Source: a virus
Virus record (IMG/VR): IMGVR_UViG_3300043410_000777
Coordinates: 1-24,708 of that record
Reading direction: 5' to 3' (one strand)
DNA length: 24,708 nt
This document shows positions 6,630-15,234 of this stretch, one piece after another; position 1 is the first letter of the stretch; every line of letters starts with the position of its first letter. A program made the position numbers and the translations under genes. The notes beneath the pieces were generated by a model. That model ran no database searches. It was not told the origin of the DNA and saw nothing but the letters and a program-made list of their open reading frames with translations.

Positions 6630-6716
6630 AATAATCTCCTTAACGCACAAGTCGCCGTACCATCGGTGCGTCGTCTCTAGGTAGCTGGTACGGCTGGTAT
6701 TTTCCTAGCTATAACC

Positions 6717-6745
6717 TATATACACCCCTTAATACTGGGTGTCAA
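6717..6745 (-). promoter_or_regulatory. Sigma70-type promoter for the downstream virion genes
   Basis: On the minus strand TTGACA (6740-6745) is followed after exactly 17 bp by TATATA (6717-6722). This is a full -35 consensus and a 4/6 -10 box. The predicted start is near 6710, about 80 nt before the ATG at 6629. It lies in the only sizeable gap of the left arm, between the capsid terminator and the next gene. Confidence 0.75.
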
Positions 6746-6801
6746 CGAGCCTTTTGGACTTAGATACAGGTAACGGCCCATTATTCAACAAATAATACAA
6801 G

Positions 6802-6830
6802 ACAAAAAGAAAGGGGGCCGAAGCCCCCTT
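6802..6830 (-). terminator. Rho-independent terminator after major capsid gene
   Basis: The minus strand reads AAGGGGGC-TTCG-GCCCCCTT (6811-6830), an eight-base-pair stem closed by a UUCG tetraloop, followed by a T-rich tract (complement of 6802-6810). It starts 27 bp downstream of the capsid gene's stop. It should limit read-through from the packaging/capsid operon into the distal virion genes. Confidence 0.85.
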
Positions 6831-6856
6831 CCCAAATCAGCTAAGTGCCTGATTTA

Positions 6857-7768
6857 TTAGGTCGAACCGGACGAACCGAAAGTACCGAGCGGATCCGACC
6901 AGCCGAACGAATAACGCTCGCGGGCCTTATAACGCACGTTTCCGGTATCGAAATCACCGTCCATTGACTGCGCCAGCGGCGTACGCACGAAGTGCTTCAG
7001 ACCATTCGGCACATCGGTCATCAGGAACCACGCGTTGTTGTCCGTGAGGAAGTGATTAACCGAATAGCCTTCCGGAATCGAACCCATCGCCTTCAGAGCG
7101 TTGATGTCGTTGTCCGTCGTGCCAACACGCAGTTCCGTGTCCAGCAGACGCTTAGCAACGAACATCAGGCTCGGCGGGACGATGAGCTTACGCGGCTTGG
7201 CAGCAATCAGCAGACCACGCTCGTCGGTCCAAGCAGCAATCTGAATAACCGCCGCTTCAAGCGAGGTTTCGTTCAGGTCGGCCTGAGTCGAGAACGTGTT
7301 GCTGTTGGTGCCACCCGAGACCAGCGGATGCGACGTGCTGTACAGCGGCTGGTTGTCACCGCCCGTATAGGCAGCGTTAAAGCCGTTGTTCAGGATCGAG
7401 GCAGCCTTGACCTGCTTCGTGTACGCCATAGCGCGGGCCAGAGCCTTCGTGTAGCGCGACGAGAGCGAGTCATACAGATTGTCCTCAACAGCCTCTTCCG
7501 TGATGGAGAAGCCGAGAGCAATCGTCTCGTGGTTGTAGCGAGCAGTCCAAGCTTCCTGCGCGTTGTCATAAGCAATAGCAGCGCCTTCGTTCTTCACGGG
7601 GGCGGCAGCAAAGCCCGACAGCTTGGTCTCCTCTTCAAAAGAACGCTCGGAACTCTCAGTCTCGTAGATTTCCTTGTGCTCTTCACCATAACGGGCGTAC
7701 TCCATGCCGAACAGCGCGTTCAGACCGGGGAGCAGCTCCTTCAGAAGTTGCGAACGAGAAATAGCCAT
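6857..7768 (-). CDS. Major capsid protein, Mu gpT-like (HK97 fold predicted)
   Basis: The 303-aa protein starts at ATG 7766-7768 with GGGGAG upstream. Its N-terminal part (SQLLKELLPGLNALFGMEY, then YGEEHKEIYETESSERSFEE) and the following KLSGFAAAP match the Mu-like major head subunit (gpT) type seen in many short-tailed phages. The central NGFN-YTGGDNQPLYSTSHPL and IAAKPRKLIVPPSL blocks and the C-terminal RARERYSFGWSDPLG ending are also typical of major capsid proteins. No cleavable N-terminal delta domain is apparent, and a separate scaffold gene lies upstream. It assembles the icosahedral shell. It is followed directly by a terminator, in line with high expression. Confidence 0.85.
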   Translation of the reverse strand: MAISRSQLLKELLPGLNALFGMEYARYGEEHKEIYETESSERSFEEETKLSGFAAAPVKNEGAAIAYDNAQEAWTARYNHETIALGFSITEEAVEDNLYDSLSSRYTKALARAMAYTKQVKAASILNNGFNAAYTGGDNQPLYSTSHPLVSGGTNSNTFSTQADLNETSLEAAVIQIAAWTDERGLLIAAKPRKLIVPPSLMFVAKRLLDTELRVGTTDNDINALKAMGSIPEGYSVNHFLTDNNAWFLMTDVPNGLKHFVRTPLAQSMDGDFDTGNVRYKARERYSFGWSDPLGTFGSSGST

Positions 7769-7784
7769 TTACATTACTCCCCTA

Positions 7785-8459
7785 TTAAACGCCCTGCGGG
7801 ACGTAGTACGAGTGAACGCCGTGGTTGAACTTGACGATGAACTCCGGATAGGAGTCACCCTCGGTGCCTTCCACGATATCCACAATACGCATCGCAAGCG
7901 TAGCAGTCGTAGCCAGCGAGCCACCGTTAGCGCCAATCACGAGATTGACAGCCGAGTTGCCCGAGGTCGTGCTACCAGCCGAGAAATTGCCCAGAGCGGC
8001 GTTCTTGCCAACCGCACCCGGCCAACCCGAACCAGCCGTGCCGCTGTTGAACGTGCCGAGCGCAGCCGAACCCTGAATCTGGAACAGCGCATCCGGATCA
8101 TCAACAACACGCACGTAGATGTCCGTGTAACCAGCCGTCACAGCATTCGCCGGGAGGAACTGGCCGTACAGCGGCTGCTTGGTAGCAGGGCTGACATAAC
8201 GAACACCAACGCAAATACCAACGATACCAGCCGGGCTAACCAGCGTAGCGGTCGGCGTTGCAGCCGTGATCGCCGTGGCAGTCGGGGTCGAGGTAAGAGC
8301 ATACGGAACGCCAGCGCTCGTCAGAGCGATAACGTCACCATTGAAGATGGCAGCCGAGTTGTTCGACGCCACCTTGTACTCGCGGAACTGGCCCGCGAAA
8401 GGCTGACCACCGATCAGGTTGATCGGACGCAGCCCATAAGGCGTAGCGACATTAGACAT
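7785..8459 (-). CDS. Capsid decoration/head structural protein (224 aa)
   Basis: ATG 8457-8459 has AGGAG about 6 bases upstream. The 224-aa protein begins MSNVATPYGLRPINLIGGQP, a phrase common to phage head proteins encoded directly before the capsid gene. It continues with beta-rich Ala/Thr/Gly sequence and a central VGICVGVRYVSPATKQPLYG block. The C-terminus (EGDSYPEFIVKFNHGVHSYY) is more conserved-looking. It has no enzymatic motif. By order (scaffold, 151-aa protein, this, capsid) a capsid cement or decoration role is likely. This is inferred from context and recognised N-terminus. Confidence 0.65.
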   Translation of the reverse strand: MSNVATPYGLRPINLIGGQPFAGQFREYKVASNNSAAIFNGDVIALTSAGVPYALTSTPTATAITAATPTATLVSPAGIVGICVGVRYVSPATKQPLYGQFLPANAVTAGYTDIYVRVVDDPDALFQIQGSAALGTFNSGTAGSGWPGAVGKNAALGNFSAGSTTSGNSAVNLVIGANGGSLATTATLAMRIVDIVEGTEGDSYPEFIVKFNHGVHSYYVPQGV

Positions 8460-8475
8460 TAAAGTCTCCTAAAAG

Positions 8476-8931
8476 TTATTTGGTACCGCGACCGAACGAA
8501 GACGTGCTGCGCTTCTCACTAAAGAGCGGCATACGCGCATCATTCTGACGCAAGAAATTGTTGTCCACAGACTCGATCTGACTCTTAGCTTGCTTGGAGT
8601 AATACTCCTCGCGCTGCTTCATAATCTCTTCCGGAGCCTTGCAGAGCAACAGTCCGCCAATCTCAACATTGCCCTTAAAGCGAGTATTGGGATCAGCCAT
8701 ATACATAAGCTCGGGATGGTCCTCGGCCTTTACCGGTGCCCAACCCTCGCGGAACTTTGCGGAAACATTAGTCGGATCCTGTTGGCCGACCATGCTCGTT
8801 CTAATCCAACGGAAGACCCAACCCGGCTGCGGCGTAGGGGCCGGCAGAGTTTCGGGCTGCTTCCAAGTCTGGACGCGCTTTGCGGTTTCCCGATTTTCCA
8901 ATTCACGGGCAAGACGATTATTTTCAGCCAT
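8476..8931 (-). CDS. Conserved head-region protein (151 aa)
   Basis: The gene starts at ATG 8929-8931, overlapping the scaffold stop as TAATG, with AGGAG 8 bases upstream inside that gene. The 151-aa product carries PGWVFRWIRTSMVGQQDPTN, a YREGW-like segment (FREGWAPVKAEDHPE) and EIGGLLLCKAPEEIMKQREE. The same blocks recur in podovirus proteins encoded between scaffold and capsid. The first 30 residues are charged and helical, and the tail is basic. It might be a virion or assembly factor of the procapsid. I do not know its biochemical function. Confidence 0.65.
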   Translation of the reverse strand: MAENNRLARELENRETAKRVQTWKQPETLPAPTPQPGWVFRWIRTSMVGQQDPTNVSAKFREGWAPVKAEDHPELMYMADPNTRFKGNVEIGGLLLCKAPEEIMKQREEYYSKQAKSQIESVDNNFLRQNDARMPLFSEKRSTSSFGRGTK

Positions 8932-9872
8932 TAGCGATTCTCCTGTTTCATAAGTTCTTTTGCATACGCTTCCGGTGTAATGCCAAGACGCTTGGCAAGG
9001 GCCACCTGCGTTGATGTCAGCCGCACCTGTCGGGGTGCCGTTGACCGGGTAACGGGAGCTACCACGTTAGCTGCTTTTGTGCGCGGAGCCGGCTTCTCTT
9101 CCTTCTCCGTGGTTTGAGGTTGGTCATCCTCGAAATAATCGGGGAATCGCTTCCTCATAGTCGAATTAACCCGTGCATAATACTCATCGGATCGCGGGTC
9201 AAACCCAGACTCGACAAGTTCTTCGTGCAGGCCAAGCGCAAAGGCAGTCATGCCCTTATTAGCACCAAACCAAGTATTCTTTTCCCTCCAAGCTTCTGCC
9301 TTGGGGTCGGATACCGATTTGGGCGGCTCGGCCAGTTTTGGCGGTTGTACACTATAATCTTCCTCCTGTAAAGAGGGTTTATAGCGTTCGTACTCCTTAA
9401 TCCGGATTTTTGCATCCGTTAAGGCTTCCTGAGCATCCGCAATCTGATCGGCGCTGCCAGATTCATAAGCCTGCTTAAGCTTCTCTTTGGCAACCGCATA
9501 TTCATTAGTTGCGGCCTTGGTAACCTCGTTAAGCAGAACCTTATGGCCCTGCCCGAGCCTTTGCTTAAGCTGCTTGTTTTCCTCGGCAACCTGCTGGGCA
9601 TACCGAAGGGCTTCGGCCTTTTCACGGGCCTCTCGCTCTTTCTCGCGCCGCTCGTCATGCCATACCTTCTTCATCTGCCCGAGGCGCTTCTTGACCTTTT
9701 CGGAATACTCGTCTAGGTCGTCTTCCTCAAGCTCCTTGACGATTTCCTTTGGCATCGGGGCACGGCCACGATCCTGTTCCGGCGTATCGTCAACGACTTC
9801 AATCTCCAGCTTGTCTTCCGGCGCGGCCTCCGGGGTCTCGTCGGGAAACTTAAATTCTTCTTGATCAGCCAT
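8931..9872 (-). CDS. Capsid scaffolding protein candidate
   Basis: The 313-aa protein has the composition expected of a scaffold. The N-terminus is very acidic (residues 1-60, with PDETPEAAPEDKLEIEVVDD). A long charged coiled-coil region follows (about 60-165, including KKRLGQMKKVWHDERREKER and ENKQLKQRL), then a Pro-rich linker and a basic C-terminus (TSTQVALAKRLGITPEAYAK), which in scaffolds usually contacts the capsid. ATG 9870-9872 has AAGGAG upstream. Its place between portal/co-chaperonin and capsid genes fits. No protease motif is seen, so maturation protease activity is unlikely. The call rests on composition and order. Confidence 0.75.
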   Translation of the reverse strand: MADQEEFKFPDETPEAAPEDKLEIEVVDDTPEQDRGRAPMPKEIVKELEEDDLDEYSEKVKKRLGQMKKVWHDERREKEREAREKAEALRYAQQVAEENKQLKQRLGQGHKVLLNEVTKAATNEYAVAKEKLKQAYESGSADQIADAQEALTDAKIRIKEYERYKPSLQEEDYSVQPPKLAEPPKSVSDPKAEAWREKNTWFGANKGMTAFALGLHEELVESGFDPRSDEYYARVNSTMRKRFPDYFEDDQPQTTEKEEKPAPRTKAANVVAPVTRSTAPRQVRLTSTQVALAKRLGITPEAYAKELMKQENR

Positions 9873-9882
9873 TATTTGCTCC

Positions 9883-10281
9883 TTATGCGCGGCTCAAGCC
9901 ACGGGGATCTTCCACAACTGCCTCGACCATGTCGTCATTAATGACACGCCATTCGGTGCCATACAGTTTCAGGCGAGTACCCGAGTACGGACGGACGAGG
10001 ACAAAATCCCCTTCCTTGCACCACGGACCAGTTGGGAAACGATCTTTATCGCTATAGGCCATGTCGCCCATCTTGGCGACAAAGAGGATGACCGTAGTTT
10101 GCTCTTCGACCTTCTTGGTCTCGTCGGCCTTAATAAGGCCGCTGGCATACTCTTCTTCGATCTTCGGCACCATGCACAGCAGGCGGTAGCCCTTCGGCTC
10201 CGGAAGTTGCTTGGCCTTCTTTTCAGCCTCTTCGGCAATCTTTGCCTCTCGCTTGGTAGCGAGGATGTCAATATCACTCAT
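9883..10281 (-). CDS. GroES-like co-chaperonin
   Basis: A start at ATG 10279-10281 (132 aa) is preferred over an upstream Met 25 codons earlier, since the latter would overlap the previous gene heavily. After a charged helical N-terminus (residues 1-27) the chain follows the GroES fold pattern. PKGYRLLCMVPKIEEEYASG is followed by a LIKADETKKVEEQT segment that corresponds to the mobile loop region, then FVAKMGDMAYSDKDRFPTGP, WCKEGDFVLVRPYSGTR and a C-terminal VINDDMVEAVVEDP. Phages such as T4 (gp31) supply a co-chaperonin to fit the host GroEL cavity to their capsid protein. That this one helps fold the capsid is inferred from its place next to scaffold and capsid genes. Confidence 0.8.
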   Translation of the reverse strand: MSDIDILATKREAKIAEEAEKKAKQLPEPKGYRLLCMVPKIEEEYASGLIKADETKKVEEQTTVILFVAKMGDMAYSDKDRFPTGPWCKEGDFVLVRPYSGTRLKLYGTEWRVINDDMVEAVVEDPRGLSRA

Positions 10282-10471
10282 CTGCGTCTGTCTCCAGTCG
10301 TTTGGCAAGGTCATTAATAAGCTGTGTGCCGAAGTCAAGACCCTGAATGACTCCAACCAATCTGCGGTATTCGTAATCGGAAATGTTTCCGCCCAGAATA
10401 CTGTTCACTACCACGGCGCGCTGCTCTTCTACCTTTTGCGACAGGTATTCGAGCGCAGTTTGATTTTGCAT
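10274..10471 (-). CDS. Small helical hypothetical protein (65 aa)
   Basis: ATG 10469-10471 directly follows the portal stop and has AGGAG 4-5 bases upstream. The 65-aa protein is mostly helical (ALEYLSQKVEEQRAVVVNSI, then YEYRRLVGVIQGLDFG) with an acidic tail. Its last 8 bp overlap the co-chaperonin start. Short helical proteins at this spot between portal and scaffold are frequent in podoviruses, but no function is known to me. Assembly co-factor is possible. Confidence 0.65.
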   Translation of the reverse strand: MQNQTALEYLSQKVEEQRAVVVNSILGGNISDYEYRRLVGVIQGLDFGTQLINDLAKRLETDADE

Positions 10472-13090
10472 TTACTCCTCGGTCTTAGAAACACCCGTAT
10501 CGGGCGGATTCATATGGCGGAACGTATCGTGTGACATTTTTGAGTTGTGCTTGGCAACGTCGATACGGCGACCATGATTTTCGTGCGCCAAGTCAGCCTT
10601 GTGCTTGGCGATATCGACTCCGATTCGGAGTCCTTCAGACTGCTGCTGAGCAGCAAGTTGGGCTTGGTGTTTACGGATTTCCGTACCCATCCGCATGCCC
10701 TCGGACTTCTGATGGGCATCGAGTTCCCGGATGCGAAGTTCGGTCTGGTCGTCCTTTGCAGCCGCATCGAGCATTGTCTTCTGGGCCTTAAGCTGCAAGT
10801 CCTGCTGGCGAAGCTGGATATCGGCCTGATCCTTCTGCTGCTTGCGCTGCACTTCGGCCTGCTTGATCTGCAAGTCCTGCATCTGCATCTGGACGACGGG
10901 ATCCTGCATCTGCTGCTGAGCCTGCTGCATCTGGGCCTCGGCTTGGTCCTTCTGGAGGAGCTTTGCGGCAGCCTGAGCGGCAAGCTGGGACAACTGGACC
11001 TCGATATCCGGCGGAAGGTAGTTCTCGTCCTTCTGCGAATCCGGCGGCGGGGGGAGCGCCGCACCCAACATCTTCTCGATGCCGGCACGGAACTGGAACG
11101 CCGTATGCTCCATGATGTGGGCATGGGTAGCTGCGATAAGCGCCTGCGCCTGTGGGTTTTGTCCCAAAGTAGCTGCGATCTTCGGATCCTGCAGCATCAT
11201 CATATGCACGGCAATATGGGCGTCGTGGTCCTGCGAAAGGAACGCCTTCACGGGCTTACCCATCATGAGTGCCATGTTCTCGGAGACCGGATCGACCGGC
11301 TTCAAATCGTCCTGCATCGGAATGATCTTGGCGGCGTTTTTGACACCGAGAGTCTCGATCATCTGCCGGTGGAGGAAAGGCAGGTCGTAGATCTGGGGAG
11401 CAGTTTGGGAAAGCTGCAGAACCGCCTGATACAGAACGACCCGTTGCGACATGGTGGCGGCGTTGGGATCCGAAACCGGCAGCACGTCTACTTGATCGTA
11501 GTCCGAACGCTTGGCAGATTTGGTGCCAATTTCCGGCTCGTACGAATATTCTTCTGGAGTGTTATCCCGAATAATGGCCGCAAGGAGCTTGAACTCCTGC
11601 TTCATCGCAAAGTGGATGCGGGCCTGAACAGCCGACATCACCTTAAGCACGCGCTCAAGGATCGCAAGTGTCGTGCCGACCGGTGCCTGCGCCGACATAT
11701 CCGACACGTTAAGGTCCGACACGGCGGCGAACCTGCGGCCTTCCTCGACCACCTTATCCATAAGAGCGGCCAGCGTCTGGCTCGGCTCCTTGTACGGAAG
11801 CGGCAGGATGTTGTCGCGGATCGCGCCACTGGGCAAGTCAACATCGCGGAATTCGCCCGGAGCAATCGGGGTGTCGTCTCCCTTGATGCGAAGCCCGCGA
11901 GACTTCAAGCCGCCCGGAAGGTTGGCAAGGGTACCGGCGTCCACAAGCTGGCGAAGCAGCGAAGTAGCCGTCTTGGAATGCCCACCGATAAGATGAATCA
12001 GGCCAAAGTAGTAGAAACCAAAGCCGGGGATGTACCCGTAATGTACAAAGTGCTGGCGACGCAGCTTAAGCCGATCATCCTCCAGCCAGTTGCGACGGAT
12101 CGCAAGGATCGTCTGGGTGCCCTTCTCAATCGTAACCACGTACGGCAGTGCAATGCGCGTCGGGTGGCCCTTATCGTCCTCATCCTCGTAGCCCGGCAGG
12201 TCGAGGTTTACATGCATTTCTAGGACTTGATAGCGATCATCCACCGCCGCCGAGAAGCCCTGTTCCGTAGCCTTTTGCTTCTCAACTTCATCAAGCACCC
12301 GCACCGGTTCGCCAAGATCAATGTCCCGATAGAAGCCAGCCACCTGCAGGCGGCGCAGCTCGTTCTTGGTCTTACGCATGCGGTGCGTAACACGCTCGGC
12401 GGACTCAAGGCTCTGGGCACCGTACGGCACCACGAGGTCTTCTGCCGGAATAAACACAGCCGTCTGGCGGTTGAGCGCCGGGTCAAAGTAGACCTTCTTA
12501 AACGCATTACCTGACAGGCACAGGCTGATGAGCATGCGCTCATGCTCCGGGCGATACTCACGCATCACCTCGGTAAGCTGGAAGTTCATATCGTCCGTGA
12601 CGCGCACAGCCGCGTCCTTCTTCTCGGTCGTTTCCTTGCCGATGATCTTGGCCTTGACCGGACCTGCCGCCGGGAACGTCTCCATGATCGTCTCGGACTG
12701 GAACTTGACCGCGCTCTCCATCAGCAGCGGATGGTTCACACCACAGGCACCCGGCCACGGCTCGGTGCGCTCCTCGTACTTAAGACCAAGGAGTTTCAGG
12801 CCATCGACGTATGCAACCAGCCAGTCCTTACGCGAGCCAATATCCGAGTCATAATCGCCAAGCAGATCTGCAGCCAGCGAAGCAAGCTCACGCTCGTCGA
12901 TTTCTTCAGCAAGGTTCTTGTCGAACTCCTCGCTGTTGCCGTCCTTCTCCATGTGCATTTCAAAGCCGGGGCCGGAGATATTGACTTCTTCCGGATCAAC
13001 GATCTCGATGCTGATCGGCTCCTCGTCCTGAGCGAGGCTCTCCATCCCCTGCGGGGCAGCGTAAAGACCTTTATCCATATTAGCTGACAT
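10472..13090 (-). CDS. Portal protein with long Gln-rich coiled-coil C-terminus
   Basis: The 872-aa product follows the large terminase gene with a TAATG overlap (start ATG 13088-13090). Its size and the core sequence, with SRKDWLVAYVDGLKLLGLKY near residue 105, ERTEPWPGACGVNHPLLMES, and a VVEEGRRFAAVSDLNVSDMS helix, fit large portals of P22/phiEco32-type short-tailed phages. The portal is the dodecameric DNA channel at the capsid vertex. Residues about 700-860 are unusual: Gln/Met-rich heptads (MQQAQQQMQDPVVQMQMQDL) and two related units of the form SEG(M/L)R(M/I)G..I.KH.A.LA, which predict a long coiled-coil or helical barrel extending into the head. Portal identity rests on size, order after terminase and sequence style. 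Confidence 0.85.
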   Translation of the reverse strand: MSANMDKGLYAAPQGMESLAQDEEPISIEIVDPEEVNISGPGFEMHMEKDGNSEEFDKNLAEEIDERELASLAADLLGDYDSDIGSRKDWLVAYVDGLKLLGLKYEERTEPWPGACGVNHPLLMESAVKFQSETIMETFPAAGPVKAKIIGKETTEKKDAAVRVTDDMNFQLTEVMREYRPEHERMLISLCLSGNAFKKVYFDPALNRQTAVFIPAEDLVVPYGAQSLESAERVTHRMRKTKNELRRLQVAGFYRDIDLGEPVRVLDEVEKQKATEQGFSAAVDDRYQVLEMHVNLDLPGYEDEDDKGHPTRIALPYVVTIEKGTQTILAIRRNWLEDDRLKLRRQHFVHYGYIPGFGFYYFGLIHLIGGHSKTATSLLRQLVDAGTLANLPGGLKSRGLRIKGDDTPIAPGEFRDVDLPSGAIRDNILPLPYKEPSQTLAALMDKVVEEGRRFAAVSDLNVSDMSAQAPVGTTLAILERVLKVMSAVQARIHFAMKQEFKLLAAIIRDNTPEEYSYEPEIGTKSAKRSDYDQVDVLPVSDPNAATMSQRVVLYQAVLQLSQTAPQIYDLPFLHRQMIETLGVKNAAKIIPMQDDLKPVDPVSENMALMMGKPVKAFLSQDHDAHIAVHMMMLQDPKIAATLGQNPQAQALIAATHAHIMEHTAFQFRAGIEKMLGAALPPPPDSQKDENYLPPDIEVQLSQLAAQAAAKLLQKDQAEAQMQQAQQQMQDPVVQMQMQDLQIKQAEVQRKQQKDQADIQLRQQDLQLKAQKTMLDAAAKDDQTELRIRELDAHQKSEGMRMGTEIRKHQAQLAAQQQSEGLRIGVDIAKHKADLAHENHGRRIDVAKHNSKMSHDTFRHMNPPDTGVSKTEE

Positions 13091-14607
13091 TAGTAGTACC
13101 CCACCGCTCGCTTGGACTTAAATTGCTTTATTTCATCTGGTTCGTCGGACTCAAGGCGAATAAACCCACCACGCCGATATCGCATAAGGGCTTGGGTCAT
13201 CGAGTCAACTAGGTCGTCATGTTCGCCAGACGGAAAGCTAGCCACCTCTTCAACCAACTCTTCGGCCCAGTTGGTATTGGGAACCCACACACGCCCCGAC
13301 GCAAAGATATCAGCTACGGAGTTTAAGCGCGCGATTTTATCATTACCCCTAGAGGGGGTAAATTCCTGCACTGGAATACCCATAGCACGAAGCTCAAAAA
13401 TAAGGGGGCTACCCGCTGCCTTGGCTTCCACGATCAGGGCGTCTGGATTCCACTCTTTATATTCCTCGAACGCCCGCATTTTAAGCTCGGGGAACTCCAT
13501 GCGGTCCTTGAAGGCGTTCAGGAGGATGATATTTGTCTGATTTTTGCCCGTATCGTCGGGATATTGGAAGACACCCCACGTCGTACAGGCGGAATAGTCC
13601 GCTCGTTCTGATTTTAGGAACGCCGTATCCCAAGATTGGATCAAAAACTCGCAAAACGGCGGCGTATCACTGTCCCAGACCTGCCACCAGTCACGTTTAA
13701 TGATGGCAGACACGTCCGAAGTGGGCTGCTGCTGGTACTGCGCCTGCCATTTAGAGTTGGGAAGCTCATTTTTAAGGGTTTCTAGCTCCTTAATGTCCCA
13801 AAACTCGGGCCATAGCGACTTGCCAGACGGCAAAATTGCTGGAAATTCAATAACTTCCCACTCTTCCCCGGACCTCTGGACGGCGGACTTAAGAACCTGA
13901 CCAGTCAAGTCCTTCTTGGACCAGCGCGTCATGACTATGACGATGGCTCCGCCCGGCTGCAGACGCTGCCGAGGACCGGATGTGTACCACTCGTAAGTCT
14001 TGTCGTAGACCTCGGGATTAACTTCCGCGAGCGTGGCCTCCTGCTCGGAGTGCGGGTCGTCAATAATAAGGAGGTCAGCGCCCTTACCGGTCACGGCACC
14101 ACCGACACCGATAGCGAAGTACTCACCCGCGCTGTTGGTATTCCAACGTCCCGCCGCCTTGGAGTCCGACTGAAGCTCGGTGTCCGGAAAAATGTCCTTG
14201 TAGCGGTCCGAGTCCACCAAGTTACGGACCTTACGACCAAACCCGACCGCAAGCTCTGCGGTATGCGAGGTCTGGATAATCTTCTTCTGCGGGTACTTGC
14301 CTAGGAACCAACTCGGGAGCAGGTAGGACGCAAACTCCGACTTAGTGTGTCGGGGAGGCATATTAATAATGAGTCGCTTGACCTCGCCACAAGCCACCCG
14401 CTCAAACGCCCGCGCCATCTTCTCGTGGTGCCTGCCGTGGATAAAGTTCGGCCAAACGTATTTTACGTAGGCCATGAAATCGTTCTGAGCCAGATTTCTG
14501 GTGGTTACCCTGCGGGCTTCGGCGATTAGTTGCCCCACCTTCTGCTGCACGGCAGGGGGCATAGTATGCAGGCGCTTTTCGGCTTCCAGCAGGACGTTAA
14601 GATCCAT
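13090..14607 (-). CDS. terL: Terminase large subunit (ATPase and nuclease)
   Basis: The 505-aa protein pumps and cuts phage DNA at the portal. The ATPase part shows the terminase Walker A variant NMPPRHTKSE (82-91), Walker B LLIIDDPHSE (179-188, D183/D184) and the coupling motif MTRWS (226-230). The RNase H-like nuclease domain shows its three acidic positions in QSWDTAF (D327), LIVEAKAAG (E394) and SGEHDDLVDS (D464/D465). All key residues are present, so it looks functional. Start ATG 14605-14607 overlaps the 3' end of the small-terminase gene by 11 bp. The length is normal. The headful versus cos mechanism cannot be told from this sequence. Confidence 0.95.
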   Translation of the reverse strand: MDLNVLLEAEKRLHTMPPAVQQKVGQLIAEARRVTTRNLAQNDFMAYVKYVWPNFIHGRHHEKMARAFERVACGEVKRLIINMPPRHTKSEFASYLLPSWFLGKYPQKKIIQTSHTAELAVGFGRKVRNLVDSDRYKDIFPDTELQSDSKAAGRWNTNSAGEYFAIGVGGAVTGKGADLLIIDDPHSEQEATLAEVNPEVYDKTYEWYTSGPRQRLQPGGAIVIVMTRWSKKDLTGQVLKSAVQRSGEEWEVIEFPAILPSGKSLWPEFWDIKELETLKNELPNSKWQAQYQQQPTSDVSAIIKRDWWQVWDSDTPPFCEFLIQSWDTAFLKSERADYSACTTWGVFQYPDDTGKNQTNIILLNAFKDRMEFPELKMRAFEEYKEWNPDALIVEAKAAGSPLIFELRAMGIPVQEFTPSRGNDKIARLNSVADIFASGRVWVPNTNWAEELVEEVASFPSGEHDDLVDSMTQALMRYRRGGFIRLESDEPDEIKQFKSKRAVGYY

Positions 14608-15178
14608 CGTCTATCCCGAGCGCCATATCCACATCTAGCGATGCAATGGTTGCACCACCCTTGGCAGGGGCCACGTCTTCCTCACCTACGACTGCATAGT
14701 CCGTATAAAGCTCAAGAGTCTTCTTAAGCTCGGCCTCGATGTCCGAGACGCTGCGGTGGGTGACGCTGATATCGACCCGGTCGGAGAAGGAATTAACGCC
14801 CGTCGTCTTGCCCAGCAGTTCCAGCGCCTTTAGGCGGATCTTTGGATCCTCGTCGTTGGTTTCGACGATCAGCCGGTTTGTGACGTAATTTCGCAGCCTG
14901 CGGTGGACATCCAGAACTTCGTAATCCCACTCCGTGAGGAGCGCTTCCAGATTGGCAATCGTGCCCGAGGTAATGTTCCGATTGGAACTGGGAAGCTCCT
15001 GTGCCGCCATTATCCGGTGGGATTCCAACCGGTCGGAGTCCGTAATTTCGATGGGGGTGTCGATAGCCTTTAGCGTCTCAAAGAGAGCATGGGCCTTGGC
15101 ACGGAAGTCGTTTAGCTCTTCCGGCGTAGTATCAAACGGCAGTGGTATACCAGATTCGGGCGTTGCAACAATTGGCAT
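14597..15178 (-). CDS. Terminase small subunit candidate (193 aa)
   Basis: The frame extends upstream to a TTG at 15256, but ATG 15176-15178 (MPIVATPESGIPLPFDTTPE) is chosen because a promoter at 15207-15234 would start transcription near 15200. The protein is helical and acidic at the C-terminus. The segment EELNDFRAKAHALFETLKAI, a middle block with LEALLTEWDYEVLDVHRRLR, and PKIRLKALELLGKTTGVNSF match the style of phage small terminase subunits. A VTHRSVSDIEAEL region near residue 140 precedes an acidic tail. It recognises viral DNA for packaging. The identification depends on its place directly before terL, so it is moderate. Confidence 0.65.
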   Translation of the reverse strand: MPIVATPESGIPLPFDTTPEELNDFRAKAHALFETLKAIDTPIEITDSDRLESHRIMAAQELPSSNRNITSGTIANLEALLTEWDYEVLDVHRRLRNYVTNRLIVETNDEDPKIRLKALELLGKTTGVNSFSDRVDISVTHRSVSDIEAELKKTLELYTDYAVVGEEDVAPAKGGATIASLDVDMALGIDDGS

Positions 15179-15206
15179 TTTGGTGCCTGTAACTGTCGGT
15201 GTGCCG

Positions 15207-15234
15207 AATATACCACGTATTAAAAAGGGCACAA
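15207..15234 (-). promoter_or_regulatory. Extended -10 promoter of the packaging/capsid operon
   Basis: The minus strand has TTGTGC (15229-15234), a 16-bp spacer and TGG-TATATT (15207-15215), an extended -10 element with a 5/6 -10 hexamer. The start would be near 15200, about 22 nt before the ATG at 15178. The -35 overlaps a direct repeat, so a regulator could control it. Confidence 0.65.

Noticed and set aside
10547-12223. 558-codon open frame on the plus strand opposite the portal gene
   Set aside because: It is antisense to a confident portal gene, has no supporting ribosome site or domain, and long antisense frames arise from codon bias in this kind of sequence.
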